A stretch of DNA of 64,000 nt from CAIWHR01 sp963741355 (lineage in GTDB: Bacteria; Pseudomonadota; Gammaproteobacteria; Burkholderiales; Casimicrobiaceae): NCBI GenBank assembly GCA_963741355.1, contig CAVUIG010000013.1, positions 186,001-250,000 of the forward strand, read 5' to 3'. Positions 40,971 through 49,364 of the stretch are shown piece after piece; position 1 is the first letter of the stretch; every line of letters starts with the position of its first letter. Below the pieces are notes generated by a model. The model was not told where the DNA came from. It did no database searches and saw only the letters and a program-made list of their open reading frames with translations. Position numbers and translations under genes: made by a program.

Positions 40971-40985
40971 GCGCCCTTCGGGCGC
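40971..40985 (-). other. Hairpin after xerC
   Basis: GCGCCC-TTC-GGGCGC, a perfect 6-bp stem with a 3-nt loop starting 7 bp beyond the xerC stop. No T-run follows. The core resembles the GCGCCCTTCGGGC core of the intergenic repeats at 45.6 and 63.0 kb. Confidence 0.45.
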
Positions 40986-40991
40986 CCGGCG

Positions 40992-41936
40992 TCAGGACCG
41001 GCGCCGCTTCGCCCGCGGATGCGCCTGGTCGTACGCCTTGGCGAGGTACTGAAAATCGAGGTGCGTGTAGACCTGGGTGCTGGCAATACTGGCGTGGCCG
41101 AGGAGCTCCTGGACCGCGCGCAGGTCGCCGGACGACTGCAACAGATGCGACGCGAACGAATGCCGCAGCATGTGCGGGTGGACGTGTCGCGACAGCCCTT
41201 GGCGCTTTGCCCACGACGCGAGGCGCCGCTCGATCGTGCGCACGCCCATGCGCGCGCCGGATTTCCCGATGAACAGCGCGTCCGGATCGGCGCCGGGAAT
41301 CGTTGCCCGGAGCGCAAGCCACGCGCGAATCGCGGCCTGCGCGGGCGCGCCGACCGGCACGATGCGCTCCTTCTGCCCCTTGCCCCAGACCCGGATCTCG
41401 CCGCGCTCGAGATCGATCCGGTCGATATCGGCGCCGGCGAGCTCGGACAGGCGCAGTCCCGCCGAATAGAGGAGCTCCAGCAGCGCACGGTCGCGCAGCA
41501 GGAAAGGGTCCTCGCCGGTGATTTCGACGAGGCGCACGGCCTCATCGGGAGACAGCGCGTCGGGAAGCCGGTGCGCGGCCTTGGGCGCCTTCAGGCCGGC
41601 GCAGGGGTTCTCGCCCATCGCCGCATCGCGCTCCAGCAGGAAACGATAGAGAGCGCGCCACGACGACAGCACGCGGGCGAGGCTGCGGCCGGACAGCCCG
41701 CGGCCGTGCAGCGTCGCGAGCATGCGTCGCAGGTCGCGCGGAGCGAGCACGGCGAGCGCCGTGTCGCCCGCGAGTGCCGCGAGCAGCGTCGCGTCGCGCA
41801 CATAGGCGGCGCGAGTGAGGGCGGGGCGCGCGGCGAGGCTTTTCGCGAAGGCGTCGATCGCTTTCGCGTTGACGGGACCGGGTACCGGCGCGGCACGCTG
41901 TTGCCGCACGGACGCTCGCCGCGACGCGCCCGCCAC
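40992..41936 (-). CDS. xerC: Tyrosine recombinase XerC
   Basis: Site-specific recombinase resolving chromosome dimers at dif with XerD. The N-terminal SAM-like core-binding domain (about residues 25-110) precedes the catalytic domain with Arg in SAGLRLSELAGAD, Lys in WGKGQKERIVPVG, HMLRHSFASHLL, LGHASIASTQVYTH (His and nucleophilic Tyr). The GTG at 41936 lies 4 bp after the DUF484 stop and gives 314 residues; a later GTG is possible. It is part of the conserved dapF-DUF484-xerC operon. Confidence 0.94.
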   Translation of the reverse strand: MAGASRRASVRQQRAAPVPGPVNAKAIDAFAKSLAARPALTRAAYVRDATLLAALAGDTALAVLAPRDLRRMLATLHGRGLSGRSLARVLSSWRALYRFLLERDAAMGENPCAGLKAPKAAHRLPDALSPDEAVRLVEITGEDPFLLRDRALLELLYSAGLRLSELAGADIDRIDLERGEIRVWGKGQKERIVPVGAPAQAAIRAWLALRATIPGADPDALFIGKSGARMGVRTIERRLASWAKRQGLSRHVHPHMLRHSFASHLLQSSGDLRAVQELLGHASIASTQVYTHLDFQYLAKAYDQAHPRAKRRRS

Positions 41937-41940
41937 GGCG

Positions 41941-42612
41941 TCAGACGCCCGGCAGGTAACGCGCGGTCGCAACGCTGGCGAGCTCGGCCAGCCGCGTGAG
42001 GTACATCGTGCCGATCCCCGGGTGGAATCGTTGCGGATCCTCGCTCGCGATGCCGAGGAGGCCGAACGTTCGCGCCGTGCGCAGCGGCAGGAACGCGAAC
42101 GACTGGCACGCATCGCCCGCTTCGAACCATTCGCGCGTCTCGAACGGCGCCGCCGGTCCGCAATAGGGCGCGCCGAGGCCATCCGCGTAATCACGCAGCT
42201 CCGCGCTCGCCGCGGCGAGCTCCGGCATGTAGGACTGCTCCGGCACCTTGCCCCACAGTCTCGACGCCGAGTGCGGCACGCCGAAATCGTCGGCGAGGCT
42301 GTGGTAGAGGACTGCGAGCGTCGTCTCGAGATCCGGCGAGGCGAAGAGCGCGAGGGTCGACCGGTGCAGCTTTTCGCTGATGTCGTCGTTCTCGCGCCCG
42401 TGCTCGATCAGCTCCGCGAGCTTCGCCTCGAGCTCGCCGTTCCGCTCCCGCAGCGTGACGATCTGCCGCTCGGCGATCGGAATGGCGTGGCCGCCATGCG
42501 GATGCGGCACGAAGATTTCGGCGATCTGATCGGCGTAGTCCTCGAAGAAGCGCGGGTTCTCCTTGAGGTACCGGGCGACGTCGTTGGCGTCCATCCGTTG
42601 CATCCCATCCAT
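41941..42612 (-). CDS. DUF484 family protein (GAF-like)
   Basis: A 223-residue protein of the DUF484 family, always found between dapF and xerC. An N-terminal helical region (DANDVARYLKENPRFFEDYADQI, coiled coil around IVTLRERNGELEAKLAELIEH) is followed by a GAF-like domain (SFAFLPLRTARTFGLLGIASEDPQRFHPGIG). The role is unknown. Starts at 42612 and 42603 are both possible. Confidence 0.92.
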   Translation of the reverse strand: MDGMQRMDANDVARYLKENPRFFEDYADQIAEIFVPHPHGGHAIPIAERQIVTLRERNGELEAKLAELIEHGRENDDISEKLHRSTLALFASPDLETTLAVLYHSLADDFGVPHSASRLWGKVPEQSYMPELAAASAELRDYADGLGAPYCGPAAPFETREWFEAGDACQSFAFLPLRTARTFGLLGIASEDPQRFHPGIGTMYLTRLAELASVATARYLPGV

Positions 42613-42647
42613 GGTTGTAATTGTCCGGCCCGTCGCTCTGGTTGCGC

Positions 42648-43490
42648 TCAATCCGTGCGCACGGTCCACTCGCCGTCGAACACCGGCTCGGCCGGCCCCG
42701 TCATCATGACCGCGGCGCCCGGTCCGTCCCATCGGACCGAGAGCGCTCCCCCGCGGGTCTCGACCCGCACGTCGGGATCGAGCAATCCCCGCCTTATGCC
42801 GGCGACCACCGCGGCGCACGCGCCCGTTCCGCAGGCGAGCGTTTCGCCGGCGCCGCGCTCCCAAACACGCAGGCGAATGGTAGCGCGATCCACCACCTGC
42901 ATGTAGCCCGCGTTCACGCGCCGGGGGAACCGCGCGTGCCGCTCAATCCTGGGGCCCTGCTCGGCCACCGGCGCCGCCGCCACATCGTCGACGCACTGGA
43001 CCGCGTGCGGATTTCCCATCGACAGCACCGTGATCGCGACCGCCGCGCCGTCCACGTCGAGCCGCTGGATCACGTCCTCGGTGCCGGATTCGAACGGGAT
43101 GTCCCGCGGCGCGAACCGCGGAATGCCCATGTCCACGCGGACCAGGCCGTTGTCGAGAAGCTCCGGCGTGATGATCCCGCCCGCCGTCTCGACCCGAAGC
43201 GTCCGTTTCGACGTGAGTCCCTGGTCACGCACGAACCGCACGAAGCAGCGCGCCCCGTTGCCGCACTGCTCGACCTCGCCGCCGTCCGCATTGAAGATCC
43301 GGTAGCGAAAGTCGGCGCCGGCCTGAGTCGGCGCCTGCACGACGAGCACCTGGTCGCAGCCGACGCCGAAGCGCCGGTCGGCGAGGCGGGAGAGCTGCTC
43401 CGGCGTGAGCTCGACGTGCTGGCGAATGCCGTCCAGCACGACGAAGTCGTTGCCGAGGCCCTGCATCTTGGTGAACTTGAGCCGGGTCAT
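42648..43490 (-). CDS. dapF: Diaminopimelate epimerase
   Basis: Converts LL- to meso-diaminopimelate for lysine and peptidoglycan synthesis. The 280-residue protein begins MTRLKFTKMQGLGNDFVVLDG. The two catalytic cysteines are seen in EQCGNGARCFVRF (about residue 76) and ETLACGTGACAAVV (about residue 220). It is 35 bp upstream of DUF484. An ATG three codons upstream is also possible. Confidence 0.97.
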   Translation of the reverse strand: MTRLKFTKMQGLGNDFVVLDGIRQHVELTPEQLSRLADRRFGVGCDQVLVVQAPTQAGADFRYRIFNADGGEVEQCGNGARCFVRFVRDQGLTSKRTLRVETAGGIITPELLDNGLVRVDMGIPRFAPRDIPFESGTEDVIQRLDVDGAAVAITVLSMGNPHAVQCVDDVAAAPVAEQGPRIERHARFPRRVNAGYMQVVDRATIRLRVWERGAGETLACGTGACAAVVAGIRRGLLDPDVRVETRGGALSVRWDGPGAAVMMTGPAEPVFDGEWTVRTD

Positions 43491-43615
43491 CGCGCGCACT
43501 CGAAAGATTGGCGGACCGGGATGCTAGACTCGCCGCCGCGCAGCCGCCTCCGTCCGCTGAGCGCGCGCGATTTGCGCCGGGACGGATTGGCGCGACGACC
43601 CCGATTCGCATCCGC

Positions 43616-44365
43616 ATGACGAGCCCACGCACCTTCCGCGCGCCGGATCCCGCCGACTACGCGCGCCGCCTCGCGATCATCGTTCCGTACCGCGACCGGG
43701 CCGAACACCTCGCGCGCTTCCTGCCGCACATGGTGACGTACTTCGAGCGCGACAAGCTCGATCGCGCGATCGACTACTCGATCCACGTCGTCGAGCAGCT
43801 GGGCAGCGCGCCGTTCAACCGGGGCGCGCTGCTCAACGCGGGATTCCGCATCGCACGGGACGACGGCGCCGACTATTTCTGCTTCCACGACGTCGACTAT
43901 CTGCCGATCTGGGCCGACTACTCGTACGTGACGTGTCCGACGCGGCTCGTCTGGCACGGGCTCGATCCGCAAACCGATTATCGCGCCTTCATGGGGGCGG
44001 TCGTCGCGTTCAACCGGAGCGACTTCGAGCGGATCAACGGCTACAGCAACGACTACCACGGCTGGGGTTACGAGGACGACGACCTTCGCACCCGCTGCCA
44101 GGTTGCCGGGCTCGAGCTCGCGTTTCGCGACGGCAGCTATTCGACGCTGCCGCATCCGCACCGCGGCTATCACGACGATGCGACGCCGACGGCGGAGGCG
44201 CAGGCGACGGCGCGGATCTTCGCGGCGAAGCTCATGGAAGGCGCCAGCGCGTTCACTCGCGAGGGTCTCTCGACGCTCGACTGCACGGTCGACGAATCCG
44301 TGGTGTGGATGCGCAACGGCGCGCCGCAGGCGCACATCCGCCACCACAAGGTTGCGCTGCGCTGA
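43616..44365 (+). CDS. GT7-type (beta-1,4-galactosyltransferase-like) glycosyltransferase
   Basis: A 249-residue cytosolic glycosyltransferase resembling the GT7 family. The N-terminal half has LAIIVPYRDRAEHLARFLPHM and NRGALLNAGFRIA, followed by the metal-binding DVD in FCFHDVDYLPIWADYSY. The C-terminal half has the hallmark INGYSNDYHGWGYEDDDLRTR near residue 140. It lacks the membrane anchor of animal Golgi enzymes. It may build capsule, lipopolysaccharide or glycolipid; no other polysaccharide genes are adjacent. It is divergent from dapF and convergent with ychF. Confidence 0.85.
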   Translation: MTSPRTFRAPDPADYARRLAIIVPYRDRAEHLARFLPHMVTYFERDKLDRAIDYSIHVVEQLGSAPFNRGALLNAGFRIARDDGADYFCFHDVDYLPIWADYSYVTCPTRLVWHGLDPQTDYRAFMGAVVAFNRSDFERINGYSNDYHGWGYEDDDLRTRCQVAGLELAFRDGSYSTLPHPHRGYHDDATPTAEAQATARIFAAKLMEGASAFTREGLSTLDCTVDESVVWMRNGAPQAHIRHHKVALR

Positions 44366-44404
44366 CGGCGCCTCCGACGCGGCGGCGCGTTCGCATCGCC
44401 CGCA

Positions 44405-45499
44405 TCAGACGTTGAAGCGGAAATGCATGACGTCGCCGTCGCGGACGACGTATTCCTTGCCTTCGAGGCGCATCTTTCCGTGCTCCTTGGCGCCGTGCTC
44501 GCCCTTGCAGCGAAGGTAGTCGTCGAACGCGATCACTTCCGCGCGGATGAATCCCTTCTCGAAGTCGGTGTGGATCACGCCGGCCGCCTGCGGCGCCGTG
44601 TCGCCCGCGTGAATCGTCCACGCGCGCACTTCCTTCGGGCCCGCGGTGAAGTACGTCTCGAGCCCGAGCAGCCGGTAGCCCGCGTGGATCACGCGATCGA
44701 GCCCGGGCTCGGCGAGGCCGAGGTCGGCGAGGAACGCGAGCTTGTCCGGGCCGTCGAGATCGGCGATCTCCGCCTCGAGCGCCGCGCACACGGGCACCAC
44801 CGGCGCGCCGACCTTCGCCGCGTACGCCTCGACCTCCGCCAGCAGCGGGTTGTCGTGGAAACCGCGCTCGGCGACGTTGGCCACGTACATCGTCGGCTTC
44901 ATCGTGAGGAGGAAGAACGGGCGCAGCACCTCGAGATCGGCCGAGTTGAGATCGGCGGAGCGCGCCGGCCTGCCCGCGTCGAGCACCGCCTCGACCTTCT
45001 TCAGCGCCGCGACGATCTTCTGCGCCTCCTTGTCGCCGCCGGCGCGCGCCGATTTCTCGTTCTTCTGGAGCTGCTTCTCGACCGCGGCGAGATCGGCCAG
45101 CGCGAGCTCGGTGTTGATCGTCTCGATGTCCGACACCGGGCGCACCTTCCCGGCGACGTGGACGACGTTGTCGTCCTCGAAGCAGCGGACCACGTGCGCG
45201 ATCGCGTCGGTCTCCCGGATGGTGGCGAGGAACTGGTTGCCGAGCCCCTCGCCCTTGGACGCGCCGGCGACGAGTCCCGCGATGTCGACGAACTCGACGA
45301 CGGCGGGGATCACCTTCTCGGGCTTCGCGATCGCGGCGAGCGGCGCCAGCCTGGGATCGGGAACCTCGACGATGCCGACGTTCGGCTCGATCGTGCAGAA
45401 CGGGTAGTTCTCCGCCGCGATGCCCGCGCGCGTCAGCGCATTGAAGAGCGTCGATTTCCCGACGTTGGGCAGCCCGACGATCCCGCAGCGCAAGCTCAT
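44405..45499 (-). CDS. ychF: Ribosome-binding ATPase YchF (Obg-related)
   Basis: A 364-residue P-loop protein with Obg-like fold but ATP specificity. It has G1 GLPNVGKSTLFNAL, G3 DIAGLVAGASKGEGLGNQFL, a non-canonical G4 (YVANVAE in place of NKxD, as expected for YchF), a coiled coil (about 130-205) and the C-terminal TGS-like domain ending DVMHFRFNV. The ATG at 45499 follows a GGAGG. The frame is open upstream to pth, but that region has the codon pattern of non-coding repeat DNA. Confidence 0.97.
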   Translation of the reverse strand: MSLRCGIVGLPNVGKSTLFNALTRAGIAAENYPFCTIEPNVGIVEVPDPRLAPLAAIAKPEKVIPAVVEFVDIAGLVAGASKGEGLGNQFLATIRETDAIAHVVRCFEDDNVVHVAGKVRPVSDIETINTELALADLAAVEKQLQKNEKSARAGGDKEAQKIVAALKKVEAVLDAGRPARSADLNSADLEVLRPFFLLTMKPTMYVANVAERGFHDNPLLAEVEAYAAKVGAPVVPVCAALEAEIADLDGPDKLAFLADLGLAEPGLDRVIHAGYRLLGLETYFTAGPKEVRAWTIHAGDTAPQAAGVIHTDFEKGFIRAEVIAFDDYLRCKGEHGAKEHGKMRLEGKEYVVRDGDVMHFRFNV

Positions 45500-45552
45500 T
45501 TCCAGGCCTCCACAACGCTTATTACATTCCGGATTCCGAGTTGTCGGCCTTG

Positions 45553-45720
45553 CGCCATCGCTCGCGGACGCGCCCTTCGGTGCGGCCTCCGTCCCCTTGA
45601 TGAGATTGCGCTGCGTCCAGGTGTCGGCCGCCGCCCGCGCTCGCAGACGCGCCCTTCGGGCCTTGGCTTCGCCCTGCTCGCGCGGGCGTCCTTGGCTTCG
45701 CCCCGCTCGCTCACGGCGTA
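45553..45720 (-). repeat. Intergenic GC-rich repeat element, copy A
   Basis: Lies between pth and ychF. The core ACGCGCCCTTCGG occurs at 45568 and 45647, and the segment 45646-45720 matches 63006-63050 except for an extra 30 bp. That extra is a tandem unit: CCTTGGCTTCGCCCTGCTCGC at 45661 and the same with one change at 45691, a 30-bp period. The part at 45553-45580 also matches the DNA at 62996-63019. On the minus strand it reads as Arg/Gly/Glu/Pro-rich peptide with no stop. Confidence 0.7.
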
Positions 45721-45730
45721 CCCCTTGGTC

Positions 45731-46308
45731 CTTCGTGTGCAACGCCATCATCGCCCGCTCGAAATCGCCGGCGGCGATCGCCGGCCATGCGTCGAGGCTG
45801 CGATCGATCGCGTCCCGCAGCGCCGCGCGCTCTTCCGCGCTGCGGCGGCCGCAGCACGTAGTCGACGACCTCCTGCTGCGGGATCGCCGAATCGCGCGGA
45901 TGGCCGATGCCGAGGCGCAATCGCCAGAAATCGGCGCGTGCCGAGCGCCGCGGAGATGTCGCGCAGCCCGTTGTGGCCGGCATGCCCGCCACCGAATTTC
46001 ATCTTCGCCTCACCCGGCTTGAGGTCGAGCTCGTCGTGGACGACCAGGATCTCGTCGCCGCCGATGCCGAAGAACCGCGCCAGCGCGGCGACGGCGCGAC
46101 CCGAAAGATTCATGTACGTGCCGGGCTTCAGGATGCGCAGATCGCCGGCGCCGCGGGCGACCATCCCGTGGAAGCGACCCTCGCTCGCGAACGACAGCGC
46201 GAGTCGCGCGGCGAGCGCGTCGGCGAACCAGAAGCCCGCGTTATGCCGCGTGGCGTCGTGCTCGCGGCCCGGATTGCCGAGCCCGACGACGAGACGGATC
46301 GCTGCCAT
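45731..46308 (-). CDS. pth: Peptidyl-tRNA hydrolase, two frame breaks, stop not found
   Basis: Recycles tRNA from peptidyl-tRNA. The first frame gives MAAIRLVVGLGNPGREHDATRHNAGFWF (catalytic His), GRAVAALARFFGI, LVVHDELDL and FGGGHAGHNGLRDISAALG. The protein then continues as ADFWRLRLGIGHP...QQEVVDYVLRPP and finally SAEERAALRDAIDRSLDAW...ERAMMALHT in two further frames. Deleting one base near 45937 and one near 45842 gives 192 codons to the HTK at 45731, a normal length. No stop follows in that frame before ychF, so the exact end is uncertain. Confidence 0.88.
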
Positions 46309-46371
46309 GGCGAGTCGATGCGGTTTGCGTTGAATTCAGGGGGAGCGTGGCGCCGGTCGCGGCAAGGCCGC

Positions 46372-46408
46372 AACAAAAAGGCCCGCCGGCGGATACGCAG
46401 CGGGCCTT
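46372..46408 (-). terminator. Terminator between rplY and pth
   Basis: On the minus strand AAGGCCCGC and GCGGGCCTT form a 9-bp stem, followed by TTTTTGTTG. It lies 22 bp after the rplY stop, so pth probably has its own promoter or depends on read-through. Confidence 0.88.
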
Positions 46409-46429
46409 CGTGCCGGCATGACGCTGCGC

Positions 46430-47191
46430 TTACTTCTTCCTTGTCGTCCTTCGCTTCCTTCTTGTCGCCGCCCTTCTCCCGCCCTTCTCGCCGCCCTTCT
46501 CGGGAGACTTCTCGCCGGGCTTCGCCTCGGCGCCGGGGGCGCCAGGGGCGGCCGCCGTAGTGACAGGCGCGCCGGCCACGGCCTCGCCTTCCGCGGCGAC
46601 GGCAACCGTTTCTTCTTCGACGTGCGCCTTCGGCACCACGGCCGCGGCGACGACCGGATCGGCCTTGCCGTGGACGACCACCGTCACGCCGGGCGGGAGC
46701 TTCATCGCGGAGACGTGAACCGAATGGCCGACGTCGAGCTCCGCGAGGTCGACCTCGATGAACTCGGGGAGGTCCTTCGGCAGGCAAGCGATGTCGAGAT
46801 CGTTCAGCACGTGGCTCACGATCGCGCCCGAGACCTTCACCGCCGGCGAGATCTCGCCGTTGACGAAGTGCAGCGGGACCTTCATGTGGATCTTCCGGTT
46901 CTCGTCGACGCGCTGGAAATCGACGTGCAGGATTTCATTCCTGAACGGATGCATCTGCACGTCGCGCAGCAGGACCTTGGTCGCAGTGCCGTCGACCTTC
47001 ATCGTGAGGATCGACGCGTGGAACGCCTCGTTGCGCAGTGCGTGGAACAGCGCGTTGTGATCGAGCTCGATCGGCTGCGGCGCGGCGGGGCCGCCGTAGA
47101 CGATGCCGGGCGCCTTGCCGGCGCGCCGCATGCGGCGGGAGGCGCCGCGGCCTTCGGTGGTCCGCGGGAAGGCGGTGAATTCGAATTGCAT
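46430..47191 (-). CDS. rplY: 50S ribosomal protein L25 (CTC type)
   Basis: Binds 5S rRNA. The 253-residue long form has the N-terminal L25 domain (MQFEFTAFPRTTEGRGASRRMRRAGKAPGIVYGG; FHASILTMKVDG; VLLRDVQMHPFRNEILHVDFQRV) and the TL5/CTC C-terminal beta domain (LPEFIEVDLAELDVGHSVHVSAMKLPPGV). The tail is Ala/Gly/Lys-rich. Its last about 17 residues read Arg/Thr-rich here, but a neighbouring frame reads GGDKKEAKDDK, the usual L25 tail. A compensating one-base loss and gain may therefore be present near 46435-46490. Confidence 0.93.
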   Translation of the reverse strand: MQFEFTAFPRTTEGRGASRRMRRAGKAPGIVYGGPAAPQPIELDHNALFHALRNEAFHASILTMKVDGTATKVLLRDVQMHPFRNEILHVDFQRVDENRKIHMKVPLHFVNGEISPAVKVSGAIVSHVLNDLDIACLPKDLPEFIEVDLAELDVGHSVHVSAMKLPPGVTVVVHGKADPVVAAAVVPKAHVEEETVAVAAEGEAVAGAPVTTAAAPGAPGAEAKPGEKSPEKGGEKGGRRAATRRKRRTTRKK

Positions 47192-47368
47192 GATGCGACT
47201 CCTGATGTCTGCGGCCTTCCGGGCGCGCGCCGATGGTGCGTGTGGGCGCGAGGTTCCGGTCGTCTGCGGGTTGGCGACATCCGCGACCTTGGATTGCCCG
47301 AGGTCCCGGGAAAGCTTTGAATTATAACCGGATTCGCAGAGCGCTGCCAAGCGCCGCCGCGGCCCGGG

Positions 47369-48145
47369 TCAAGGCATGTACTGGCCGCCGTTGACCTCGA
47401 GGATCTGCCCTGTCATGTAGCCCGACAGCGAGGGCGAAGCGAGGAACAGGAAGGCCCCGGAGCATTCGTCGGCGACGCCCAGGCGCCCCATCGGAATCGC
47501 CGACTTGAACGACTCCAGCATCGCGGGGGTCGAGTAGCGGTCGTGGAACGGCGTCGCGATGACGCCGGGCGCGACGGCGTTGACGCGGATGCCGTCCTTG
47601 ACGACCTCCTTCGCGAGACCGTGCGTGAACGTGCTGACGAAGCCCTTCGCCGCCGCGTACATCGTGGCGCCGTTGCCGCCGCCGTTGCGCGCGGCGACGC
47701 TGGTCACGTTGATGATCGAGCCGCCGCCGGCGCGCCTGAGATGCGGCAGCGCCGCGGCGCAGGCGACGACGAGCGAGCGGACGTTGAGATTGATGACGTC
47801 GTCGAAGAACGCGTCGGTCGTATCCGGCACCGGCACGCGCGCCACGAGGCCGCCCGCATTGTTGACGAGCACGTCGAGGCCCCCCAGCCGTTGCGCGGAG
47901 CGCTCGACAACGTCGCGCACCTCGGCGGACACGTTGAAATCGCCGGCGACGGTGAACGCCTCGCCTCCGGCGGCGCCGATTTCGGCGGCCAGCGCCTCGG
48001 CCGCGGCCGCGCTCGAATGGTAGTGAATCGCGACGCGCGCGCCCTGCGCCGCGAACGCGCGCGCGGCGGCGGCGCCGATGCCGGTCGACGCGCCCGTGAT
48101 CAGCACCGCGCGGCCCTTCAGGTCGTGGGAAAGCGGATTGCTCAT
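47369..48145 (-). CDS. Short-chain dehydrogenase/reductase
   Basis: A 258-residue classical SDR. It has the cofactor motif TGASTGIGAAAARAFA (residues about 17-32), DVLVNNAGG, catalytic Ser in IINVTSVAARNG and the YAAAK catalytic Tyr/Lys pair near residue 164, and the C-terminal SLSGYMTGQILEVNGG. It resembles 3-oxoacyl-ACP reductase-like SDRs, but the substrate is not predictable. It sits between prs and rplY, which are usually adjacent in betaproteobacteria. Confidence 0.88.
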   Translation of the reverse strand: MSNPLSHDLKGRAVLITGASTGIGAAAARAFAAQGARVAIHYHSSAAAAEALAAEIGAAGGEAFTVAGDFNVSAEVRDVVERSAQRLGGLDVLVNNAGGLVARVPVPDTTDAFFDDVINLNVRSLVVACAAALPHLRRAGGGSIINVTSVAARNGGGNGATMYAAAKGFVSTFTHGLAKEVVKDGIRVNAVAPGVIATPFHDRYSTPAMLESFKSAIPMGRLGVADECSGAFLFLASPSLSGYMTGQILEVNGGQYMP

Positions 48146-48222
48146 GGCGGTGGCGTCTTTCGGTGGTGAGCGCGGCGAGGCCCGCGCGAGGATGTCGGCG
48201 TGCGGGCGCGCGCCGGCTCGCG

Positions 48223-49173
48223 TCATTCCGTGAACAGCGAGCTCACCGATTCCTCGTTCGAGACGCGCGTCATCGTCTCGGCGAGAAGCTGCGCGCACGA
48301 GAGCTGGCGGATGCGCGGGCACGCCTTCGCCTCCTCCGACAGCGGAATCGTGTCGGTGACGACGATCTCGTCGAGCTCCGACTCGGCGATGCGCGGCACG
48401 GCGCCGCCGGAGAGCACCGGATGCGTGCAGTACGCGACGACCTTCTTCGCGCCGTGCTCCTTCAGCGCCGACGCGGCCTTGCACAGCGTGTTCGCGGTGT
48501 CGACGATGTCGTCCATGATCACGCAGGTGCGTCCGGCGACGTCGCCGATGATGTTCATCACCTCGGAGACGTTCGCGCGCGGGCGCCGCTTGTCGATGAT
48601 CGCGAGATCGGAGTCGAGCCGCTTCGCGATGGCGCGCGCGCGCACGACGCCCCCGACGTCGGGCGACACGACGAGCAGGTCGTCGTAGTTCTGCTTCCAC
48701 AGGTCGCCCAGCAGGATCGGCGTCGCGTAGATGTTGTCGACCGGAATGTTGAAGAATCCCTGGATCTGGTCGGCATGCAGGTCCATCACCATCACGCGGT
48801 GCACGCCGACCGTCGCGATCGTGTCGGCCACGACCTTCGCCGAGATGGGGACGCGCGCCGAGCGCGGGCGGCGGTCCTGCCGCGCGTAGCCGAAGTACGG
48901 GATCGCCGCCGTGATGCGCCCCGCCGACGCGCGCTTCAGCGCATCGGCCATCACCAGGATCTCCATCAGGCTGTCGTTGGTCGGTGCGCAGGTCGACTGC
49001 AGGATGAAGACGTCGCGGCCGCGCACGTTCTCGAGGAGCTCGACCATCACCTCGCCATCGGAAAACTGGCCGACGACGCAGCGCCCGAGGCTGATGTTGA
49101 GATGGCGGCAGACGGCCTCGGCGAGCCGCGGGTTCGCGTTGCCCGTGAAGATTCTCATCCGCTCGAGAGCCAT
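48223..49173 (-). CDS. prs: Ribose-phosphate pyrophosphokinase
   Basis: Makes PRPP from ribose 5-phosphate and ATP for nucleotide, histidine and tryptophan synthesis. The 316-residue protein has FSDGEVMVELLENVRGRDVF, IPYFGYARQDRRPRSARVPI, the divalent-cation and PRPP motif VMVMDLHADQIQGFF, LLVVSPDVGGVVRARAIA, and CVIMDDIVDTANT. It is downstream of ispE and tRNA-Gln, the usual context. Confidence 0.97.
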   Translation of the reverse strand: MALERMRIFTGNANPRLAEAVCRHLNISLGRCVVGQFSDGEVMVELLENVRGRDVFILQSTCAPTNDSLMEILVMADALKRASAGRITAAIPYFGYARQDRRPRSARVPISAKVVADTIATVGVHRVMVMDLHADQIQGFFNIPVDNIYATPILLGDLWKQNYDDLLVVSPDVGGVVRARAIAKRLDSDLAIIDKRRPRANVSEVMNIIGDVAGRTCVIMDDIVDTANTLCKAASALKEHGAKKVVAYCTHPVLSGGAVPRIAESELDEIVVTDTIPLSEEAKACPRIRQLSCAQLLAETMTRVSNEESVSSLFTE

Positions 49174-49230
49174 GGGGACCCGGAAGGTCAGGGCCGGTCG
49201 CCAGCGTGCGGCGGTCCGTCCATCATCGAA

Positions 49231-49307
49231 TGGCTGGGGAGGAAGGATTCGAACCTTCGAATGCCGGAATCAAAATCCGGTGCCTTAACCAACTTGGCGA
49301 CTCCCCA
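49231..49307 (-). tRNA. tRNA-Gln (UUG)
   Basis: A 77-nt minus-strand cloverleaf including an encoded CCA. Acceptor arms are TGGGGAG and CTCCCCA; the anticodon stem CCGGA/TCCGG encloses the loop TTTTGAT with anticodon TTG; the T arm GAAGGTTCGAATCCTTC is intact. It lies between ispE and prs. Confidence 0.97.
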
Positions 49308-49364
49308 GCGGAAAGCCTGCGAATGCATTGTGGCCCAAAATCCGCGCCGACCGCGGCCAGGAAC

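Larger units (their letters stand above)
40633..40991. other. Intergenic stretch without a recognisable gene
   Basis: About 360 bp between xerC and the DUF1800 gene, both on the minus strand. Reading frames here are short and Arg/Pro-rich. It contains the TTGCAT/ATGCAA cluster at 40797-40835 in a locally AT-rich patch, presumably the DUF1800 operon promoter, and the hairpin at 40971-40985 just after xerC. Confidence 0.5.

Noticed and set aside
45496..45714. A 72-codon minus-strand frame starting GTG within the pth-ychF gap and ending at the ychF start
   Set aside because: It consists of repeat DNA also found at 63.0 kb, and the Arg/Pro/Gly-rich peptide looks like translated repeat rather than a gene.
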